Shown: in pieces, positions 35,501 to 45,200 of the stretch
Layout: each line of letters opens with the position of its first letter
Position numbering within the stretch: the first letter of the stretch is position 1
DNA from: Apostichopus japonicus
Taxonomy: Eukaryota; Echinodermata; Holothuroidea; Aspidochirotida; Stichopodidae
Assembly (NCBI RefSeq): GCF_037975245.1
Contig: NC_092568.1
Span: forward strand, 21,044,501-21,108,500
DNA length: 64,000 nucleotides
Direction of reading: 5' to 3'
The notes under the pieces: generated by a model
Seen by the model: the letters and a program-made list of their open reading frames with translations, nothing else
Databases searched by the model: none
Told to the model about the DNA's origin: nothing
Program-made: the position numbers and the translations under genes

Positions 35501-38500
35501 TGTCACCTATGGCAAGGTCTCACCTGTTTTGCATGCATGTTTGTGGGGCGGGGATCCCCTGGTGAGACCAGGGACAAAACCCTAGCCGGGGTGACAATAG
35601 TCTTAGAAATTTTGTGAACCATTTCTTGGCCATCCCATAAAATAATTTCAATCTCTTGTTGTGAGCTCTTCAGGTCTTTTTGAAAATCATTGCCCTAAAC
35701 ATTGTTAGGAGGTCATGGCACTTTATCTTACTTTCACTTTATCCCAAGAATGCTTATGCTGAATGTTTCATGTTTTATTATATGATAAATGTTTACCTCT
35801 AATGTAACATATTTTTCTTTCCATATCTCACCTGATTACATAGTTAAAGATATTTCACTCCAAAGAACACATTTCAATCCACATTCCAGCTTTCCAATTT
35901 TAATTTTTTTTATCTTCTTGATAATATGGATACTTCTCCCCCTTTAAACTCTGTAGTATTAAGTAGGGCTATGATCAGCGGGGCTGGTGATCAATCTCAG
36001 TGTGGTTACCCTCTCTGCACAGAGAGCCAAAAGTGGCTGTTTAAATATCAGCGAGGCCCAATGGGGTAACTTTACGAGGTCGCTTGGCAATCGACATTTG
36101 CTGATGTATTCCTTGTTTTTCTCTGCGACAGCTGGTATAATATTCTGGTGTGTCTTACACCAATACTTGATCTACTTCGTGCTCTACGAATACTCAGCAG
36201 CGATAGCTCGGTTCGACGACCTGGAATTACCTAGGCCCCCGGCCTGTGTTTTCTCATATTTTACATTTCGAGATTACTGGAGGTAAAGTACTTCTTGTTA
36301 TTAGCTCATCTTACAAATAATTGTATATCTCTCTCCGAAAGAGCATACGGCATTCATCTAGGATGTGTTAATAACTGATAACTCAGTCATCCGATCGCAA
36401 AAAAAAAAATCACGTATAAAGTATGTCTAAAAGTTACTCATGTGTTAGTTGTTCCAAAAATAAATATAAGCTGAGACTTATCTATAAAATATATATAATT
36501 TGGAATGGTCTCGTCAATTGAAAGAACTTTTCACTCTTTACAAAGCATGAACAGTAATCAGTTGGTAATTTTAAAAGGAACTTTAACTATCTATATAAAG
36601 TGCAAAATATGGTAATGTGTTGTTAGCATTGTGGAAGCATTTATGTGCAAGGCCTAAATAGTTGCTTTGACAAAATGTGCGAGGGAAAGGTTTGTGACCT
36701 CACAGACATGAATTCTAAAGGAATGACTTTTATTGAGTTACGGTGTTACTCGCAGACCATTCAAAGGTGAGGGCTGTCCTCAAATTATATTAGCCTGCTA
36801 AAGAAAGGATAAGTTGTTGTGACATTGGGTGGCAGTTGTCAGCAGGATTCAAACATGCTGTTATCTTCTTTAGGGGCCAACAAAGTTTCAATCTCTCATG
36901 TTTACACCGTCACATATACGGTGTACAATGAATGAGCTCAAAAAGAAAAAATTGAAATGGATTCCGCTCCTTCCTCTGCCTCGCTCCCAACCTGCTTTCA
37001 GTTTTTGTTACGAAACTCATTATGTGGAGGTCTATGATCGTTAAGATTAATGTAGGGTTTTCTTTGTTCAGGATACAAATAAATTAAAAGATTCATCAGT
37101 TTCTTTGAATAAAGATCTGTCAATTAATTCTCATCAAGGTGTTAAAATCAAATTTGAACAGTTACAATGATTCATTCATTTTTATCTTGAACTCCAGTTT
37201 CAAACTATATATCTATAAGATTCGATTTTGCATGAAGGAAAGATTTAAAATATGACTGAATTCCCGTTCTGACATAGAATTTAACAAAAAAGTTAAAAAG
37301 AATTTTTTAATTAACATTTTTTTTCTACTTTTTTTATTTTTTTATTTGACTACTTTATTAAGAACTACTAAATGGAAGTAAGGAACAAAACTTCCATTGT
37401 AATGTTTTGTTGAAGAAGAAATGTCTTGCAATGTTTGTCAAATGAAAGTCATCAACAAGAATGATACAAAAGGAATAAGAACAAAAGGAAACCTCCCACC
37501 TGCCACATTCTCCTACCCCCCCCCCCCCCCACTCCCGCACCAAACACAAATTGGCACATTGAATTATTTGCAGCATGTTACTGTGTTTGATTCTTTCAAT
37601 AATGAATCCTACTTCACCTACCCCTCTTTTCCTTTCCTGGACAGATACTACTAACTTCTCCCAATTTGTAAAAAAGCAAACTACAATAGTGACCACTGTT
37701 CTACATCTTAGGCTACTAATTATGAACCAAAACTTCATTAAACTATATTTCTCTTTCAATTTTTTCATGTAGACTTGCTGACAGAGGGATGTACAACATG
37801 GTTGTGAAGTAAGTCTGATGCTATTATACAGGAGGGAAATGAATGCAAATGTTTCATTGATCTTTGTAGAGAATTATTCTGTGTGAATGTGTTTTTTTAT
37901 GCATCGAGAGGTTGCACCAAAGGCATGTAGAATGTAAAATCGTTTGATTTTACCTTAGTAGGGGAATAATTCTGTAAGAATTTGTATTTCATTCATGGAG
38001 TGGTTGAACCACAGTTATGTAGACCAATAGAATTTTAGTGGTGGGGACATGATATACCGTGTCCCCACCAATTTGACCAAACGCTGCATTTCAGATTCCC
38101 CTGTATTGAACTTTGGCGCAGTTTGATCCAGCATTGTGCAAATGACATGCAGCAATTCTCATTTTATTATATTTAACCACAGTTGTTAAATATTGGATGG
38201 AAATCGCATTTGCGGCAGTCTATAATTGTTTTCTGAGAGAGGACCCCAGACCTATCGTATACAAAAGTCTACTTGGATTATTTGTCCCCTGATTTTTTTT
38301 CTGCAGACGCCCATGTATTTCTTGATCTTATATGATCTTAAATTTAAGTAGGTTTGGGAGCATCATTGGGTCTGAGAAGTGTTATTTCTGGTGATCTGGG
38401 AGGTATATTTGCCAAAAGGTTTCTTGTATGCTGCACGGGAACCCATGGTCGGCACCGCTTGGATAATATCAGAGAACATACACGCGTCCCCACCATTATC

Positions 38501-39258
38501 CAAGACTGATCTGTGCCCATGATCCCAGGATAAAAATTCAAGATCAGTTTGCAACACAACAGTACTTGAAAAGGCAACCACAAAACCTAACTACTAAGGA
38601 GTCACACAATATAACTTAAATTTATGCAAATCATGTGAAGAATATTCACTTTCAAAGTGATGGCTTGCTGTTATGTGAATTAACTGAAGAAACCTTACAA
38701 AATGATCGCAAGATAGTTACTGTTTGACGGGATGAAATCTAATGATGAGTACAGCAACCAGCTACTTTAATCAATTGCTTTTGGCGAACTGTTGTTGATG
38801 AGAACAGTGACAAGAAAAACATGATCTCATTTAAGATAATTTTTTCCCCCTCACCTTTTAAAGTTATCTCACCTATCCAAATTTTACTAACAACGAACAA
38901 AATAATTGACAAAGTTTTGCTTTTATCGTCACAGATATATTTACATCCCATTCGTGCAGACGACACCTACACTGATGATGAAATCACTGGGGGCGCTATG
39001 CTGCTTTGGATTTATGGCTGCTTGGCACGGCGGGGAAAGGCATCACCTACTTTGGGCAACTCTCTGCTGGTTAGGGATCCAAGTTGAAGTGTTTGCTGTA
39101 GTACTATTTGAAATGAGATTCCTCAAGAGAATAACGGTACAAGAAATATTTTAAGTTTTTATTATTGTCCTATTATTTGTTGATATACTGTTTTAGGGTA
39201 AACGTCTTGAAATTTTGTAACACACACACACAGCTCTGCCCAAAGTATAGGTTATTTG

Positions 39259-39299
<41 letters not shown>

Positions 39300-42200
39300 T
39301 GTCACTAAGGGTCAGTAGAGATGAAACTCTGGAAACCTACATAGGATTATTTCAAGAGCATTCCTTGCATCATATATGGTCAGGATACCCCATCCCCTCC
39401 CCGCGCGCACCCCTCACCCCAGTGAGTAGTAGAAACTGTTTGATCTGTCGTGAAAAATGTCAAAGCCCGAAAACATATTAAACATATTTAACAAGTGTAT
39501 ATACGATTTTTTTTTAGTGAGTGACCTGAAATTTCAGCAACAAATAAAAGTTGAGAAAAAGGAACAAAAAGGAATCTGTTAAAAGTTGATACATTCTACA
39601 TTTTAGTTTTGATATTTCTTTTTTTTCCCCCATCCACAGGTAAAGGTTCCACCTCAATTATCCAGGAGGATACAAGGTCTGTTTTGGTGTCCAGTTTTCT
39701 TGCTTCTGGTGGTTGTCCACATGTTGTTAATTCTTGGAAGTTCCACATGGGACATTCTTTACATTCTGGCCTCCCAAAACGGTGAGTTGTTTTTTTTGCT
39801 TGTGGATTGGGACTGACTGTCAAACAGTCACATTTCTATGTGAGAGGCTTTGAGGTGTTAAGAACAAGCAAAGAAAATAATAAAACAGAGAGAGGGAAAA
39901 AAAAGCCCGAGAAAATTAGGTTCCTTATGTGTTACTATTTTCTACTGTTTTTTTTATGAACTCTCTCTCTGAGACTTGCAGCACTTGTGGAAATTAAGCT
40001 GCTAAATTTGATTTAGCAAGGGAAACTTTGTCAATCACTTACACAGCATGTTTCCACAGGTTCACAGATTTGTCGGAAATTTGCTGCAAATTTCTTTTGA
40101 GCAGGAGAGGAAATGATTGCACTTTGTGGTCTAGTAAATAAGCCAGTGTGACAGTGCTGTCACACAGGAATGACATTGCTCAAATAAGGAGAAAAGAAAA
40201 AAATTATAATAGGAGGGAAAGGAAATAAGCCAAAATTCGGTCTCAAGATCTAAATGTCACAATAAAGGTGACCATCGTCATACATTGTACAAGTTCGTTC
40301 CCTTATCTACAGCAAATCAGGAGTTGGTTTCAAATTTCAAATGACAAAAAGCATCTCCACCCCCCCTCCCCAGAATTATTTAAATAAATATTTTTAATAA
40401 GTTTAATTACATCCAAAAACTGAAATAAGTTGAAACTGCTTTAATATTCTTCTTATGGCTCTGATTCATATTGAATAGTAAAATACTCTCATTGTATTCA
40501 TTTTTAATTTTATAACTTTTGCATGTCAGAAACTACTGGGTTAGAGCGCTGAGCTGTCTAGATGTGACAAAACCCTACCTAATGTATGGAAATAATTTAA
40601 TGTACACTACTTGTGTGACAGGTTTCGGCTTAATATGAAATATCATTTCTCAAAACCAAAAGTAGAGAAAATAATTGAACTATTTTTTTTTACATTGAGA
40701 ACATTCAATGTAAACCTATTTTTGAATTTAATGAAATTTATTAATATAATGAAATTTATTAATATAATATAGTTAAATAATTCTGGAAAGAAAAATTGTA
40801 CAAATGTGCTAGTACATCTCCGCATCTGTGTAGCAATTTGCCCATGGCGTTTGGCTATGTACGATACTTGAATTATAATTAGTTGCTATGGTAATTTTTG
40901 GCATGTCATTAACCCAGTATATGTAAAACTTAAATGTTCTCTGAAAGTTTCATTCAAAACAATGTGGGAACACTGCTTTAATTGTTTACAATGGTAAAAT
41001 TTGAATACATTCTCATGGTTACATTCTCATAAAGTTTACCTTAAGTTTGTACAACTACTGAAACAGCTTCTATGAAAAATTTCTTGACAATTGCAAACAT
41101 TGATTGTAAAAAAATTGTCTGATTTTGAGCGCAGAAAGTCTGTATATACTTTAAGTAAAGATTTGGACCTAAAATTAGGTCAGTTACTATTAAGTTTTCT
41201 GTCTAATTTGCATATGGTGTTTGTATTATATGTCACATTTCTATTCAGATCACGATAACATTTGATATCGAACAGGATGAAAAATACGTTATTTATGGAA
41301 GACTCTCACTTTCTGGGAAAAGGAATAAGTTATGAAATGAAATGTTCGCCATGAAATATGAAGTTTATGATTTTTGAATTTATGTTCCCCGCTGAATGTA
41401 ATTCAAGAGTCATGAATTTAAGATAAGTCAATAAATTATGTTTTTCTGACAAACTTTATGGAAACAAACAACACTCAAATTATGTCAGCGATGGGGATTT
41501 ATGGAGCAGATGAGAGCATTCTTCGCAGAATAACTATCACATTTTCAACGACAAATTTACGTATAACGCTTCGTTATTAGTCTTAAAAATTAGAGTGTAC
41601 CATTACAGTGAATTCTGGTACAGTTTTTTGTATGCTATGTCAATCCTACAAGTCCATACAAACAAAAATACAGATCATATAATATCTTGACTAAAGCAAA
41701 TTCCATTTGAAATAATGAAGGAAAAATTTGTTTTACTCTTTTTAAATTTCCCTTTTGCTTTTTTGCATTTTTTTTCGGTTAAAAGCTAAATTTTTGGTCA
41801 GCTAGGTATGAGTGTATGAAGGCGAGGCAATATATCTGTATCAAAGTGGACAACTCGTTCAAAATCTTGACCATGTTTGGTTTGATGAGCTGTCACATGG
41901 GAAAAGTCAAATTACAAATTGTAGAGGCCAGGCACAGAGATGAGTGTAAAGAATGGCAGTGGATTGATGCTCCACAAACATAGACTTGTCATTTTCAAGA
42001 CAAACTTCAGCTGTAGGGAATAAAAAAAAAGGGAATTAAAAGAGAAAATGCATGTTGTTAATTCTAGCCAAGGTCTGTTCTACTTGTGGTATTGTACTTT
42101 GACTTCTTTTAAGTCCACTCATATTGTATCATGTTGCATATTGCTTGGTAGTTAATGGGAGATTGTGGGAAGATCCCACCGAGTTCAACAAAGGTAATTT

Positions 42201-45200
42201 GCTGTGGCCAGTTTTGTACTTGATGACCTCCAAGTATGGTTTACCCATTACACAATGAGAGTCATTTGCAATTGATGAAAATGTATGTCCTGATGATCAA
42301 GGCACCATTTTTGGTTAAAATTTGAAGGGGAAAGAAAAAGGTGAGAAAAAAGAAAATTGTTACAAAATTCTTGTTGAAAATGAACTCACAGAAGTGAAGC
42401 TTTTACCTTTTATTCAAATATGTATGTATGCTGTAATGTCTTTGAGGCCTTACCAAAAGGCCACGACAAAATTTATACGAGATTCCAGGAATGAAATTTA
42501 AACTCACTCTCCTTCAAAGTCAGATCTCATATCAAAGTAAACATAGTTATACTAATTAGGATGCTGATTAAGTCTTACATATTCATAACTCTGTTATCGC
42601 TCCTTAACCAAATTGACAATCATATTAGTTCTAGACAACTAGTGAAAGTGTGACAAATGTCATAAAACTGACAAATATATATCCTTTCCTCAATAAATAA
42701 AACAATAAATATCACTTTGGAGGGACAACCATTTAAATTAAGAATATTCTAAGCTGTAAGGCTATGAGAAGTTTACCACAGGAAATTTAAAACTGGGACC
42801 TGCTGTGGGTGAAGGGAGGGGGCAGGTAGGAGTGATGCAGAGTTGAGTGAAAACTCGAAGAATTTTGAAGAATAACTTCAAGCTAACGTATCTGATAGGA
42901 AAAGTGAGGGATGTCAGAATTTTATTCCAAAAAAGAAACAATATCTCTTTTTCAGTGTACAATAGCACCTTCTTAAATGCACAAGTGGCACCTTGCTTAT
43001 TGCAGAGTGGCAATTGCCAAATCTACATTGCCATTTTGCTAAATGGCACAATGATATACAGTGACAGTAACGTGCAATGGCAACTTACTAAGTGTTCAGT
43101 GGCACCTTGCTATATTATGTACGATGGCACCTTGCTAAGTCGTTCATGGCACCTTGCTATATTATGTACAATGGCACCTTGCTAAATATTCAGTGGCACC
43201 TTGCTATATTATGAACAATGGCACGTTGCTAAATATTCAGTGGCACCTTGCTATATTTTGTACAACGGCACGTTGCTAAGTCGTTCATGGCACCTTGCTA
43301 TATTATGTCCAATGCCACCTTGCTAAATATTCAGTGGCACCTTGCTATATTATGTACAGTGACAACCTTCAATGGCACCTTGCTATAATAGTACCTGCTT
43401 TAGGTATGATGGCACCTTATGAAACCTTACAATCTAATGTCTACCATATAAGGAATTCTCCTAGACATTAAATATATTCATCATGCCAAAGAAAGTATTC
43501 CTTTTCTTTTATAAGCCAAAAAAAGAAGTTTGTTTGAGGCCCAATGAAAGGGATGCCAGTGCAATGTTGAACTGTCCACATGAAAAAAAGTCATTTGCAG
43601 CTTGGCTGTCAGTTATGGACGTCATGGCTTGCATTCCTTGACAATGTGGAAATTGATATTTCACCTGAAGGGTCTGAAAATGATGTAAAGTTATCATTTC
43701 AAGAGGAAAATTAGACACACACATGTGGAAAAAAGAAATGTTTTTTCCCTTGGACAGATTCAGGTGTCTGTCAAGCAGAAGAGGTGAGACATTAGAATCA
43801 CACCTAACTTAGAAAATTTTGTAATAAAAAATTTAACCCACTGGAAGAAATCGTATTTATTTTCGTATTACTTGCATTGTCTGTGTGTGTCAACTTGTAC
43901 TCTATTATTTATCTTGGAATTGTGACGTGGGTGGTGCAATATTATGGAAACTTCTTAACATCAGCGTTGAAGTTATATATATGTATTCAGTATGGCATAT
44001 GTGTATGTGTGCGTGTGTGTATGTGCATATGTATGTTTATTAATGGTAACATAGGACAAGAGCCGTATAACCAGTGGCGTAGCTAGGGGGGTCAAGGGTG
44101 TGCACGTGCACCGGGCGCTGGGTTTAGGGGGGCGCTGAAATGGGAGAATGAGAGTAAAAAAATAAGCACTTTTTAGAAAAACATGACGAAATTGATGTAT
44201 GTCGTCAGGCATGAATATTTTCCAGTTACTAATAAGAATCTGAACTGATTGTAGTTTGTAGTAGATTGTAGTAGTTTTTATCAGCAAATTTATTTTTCTT
44301 TCAGTAGTGGGGGGGGGGAGCACAATATTCTACTCTTGCACCCGGGCGCCAAAACCTCTAGTTTCGCCACTGCATATAACTTAATAACCATGTTACTTGT
44401 CGACATTGCTGTGATATATTTTATTCTTATTTTTATTTTTTTTTAATATTAAGGCAAAAGGATACACATTACCTTTTATATTGGTTGGCATTTTGAAATG
44501 TTTTTCTCAACTCCAAATTTATTTCACAACGAGACTGTCATATCTCATATTTAGTTCACCTTCAGGATTTTTTTTTATCGCCCAGGGAAATGTTAATAAG
44601 CAGACCCCTATTAATTAATTATCGTCTTCGGTTTTAACGTGTAGCCGACACGTTAGTCGGTAGCATGTTGATATTTATCACATTGGAAGTTCAAAACTCT
44701 CACTATTGTTTTTGACTGTGATTATTTAATATTGAGCAAGTTTTTAAAATACCTACAGTCGATTATTATTACTTTATAATTAGATTACAATTAATCAGAT
44801 CAAAGCATCCGACCTGTCCTTTCCTTACAACATAATTTACGGTGTGTAAGGTAAATTTGGCTTAATAGATATATACAGGCTATACAGGGGAATGCATCCA
44901 ACTATAAAAGGCTGGATGGATAGCTCAGTCAGTGCAGGGCCTGTCTCCGTCACACGTCACCTGGTTCAGATCCCGTCGTTTAAATGCCCGAAACACAGGA
45001 TTAGAAACTAAGATCTTTTTGTAGGATTCGCCAAGTTGAGAATCTAGAATGGCTACAGAGAGTTCAAGTCTTTGCAGAAGGGAATTCTGGTTTTTTCGGT
45101 AGTTAAGTTGCAAATTCATGATTGAAAGTATAATTAAACCGAGGTATATCCCCCCTGTGGCCCCCCCAAAAAGTGGACAAGGTAAAGAAAATGAACAGGA

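Noticed and set aside
43973-44323. 116-residue minus-strand frame
   Set aside because: It spans the hAT MITE and a GT-rich tract; no domain.
44913-44978. Functional tRNA gene
   Set aside because: A- and B-box-like words are present, but no convincing acceptor stem or cloverleaf could be formed by eye.
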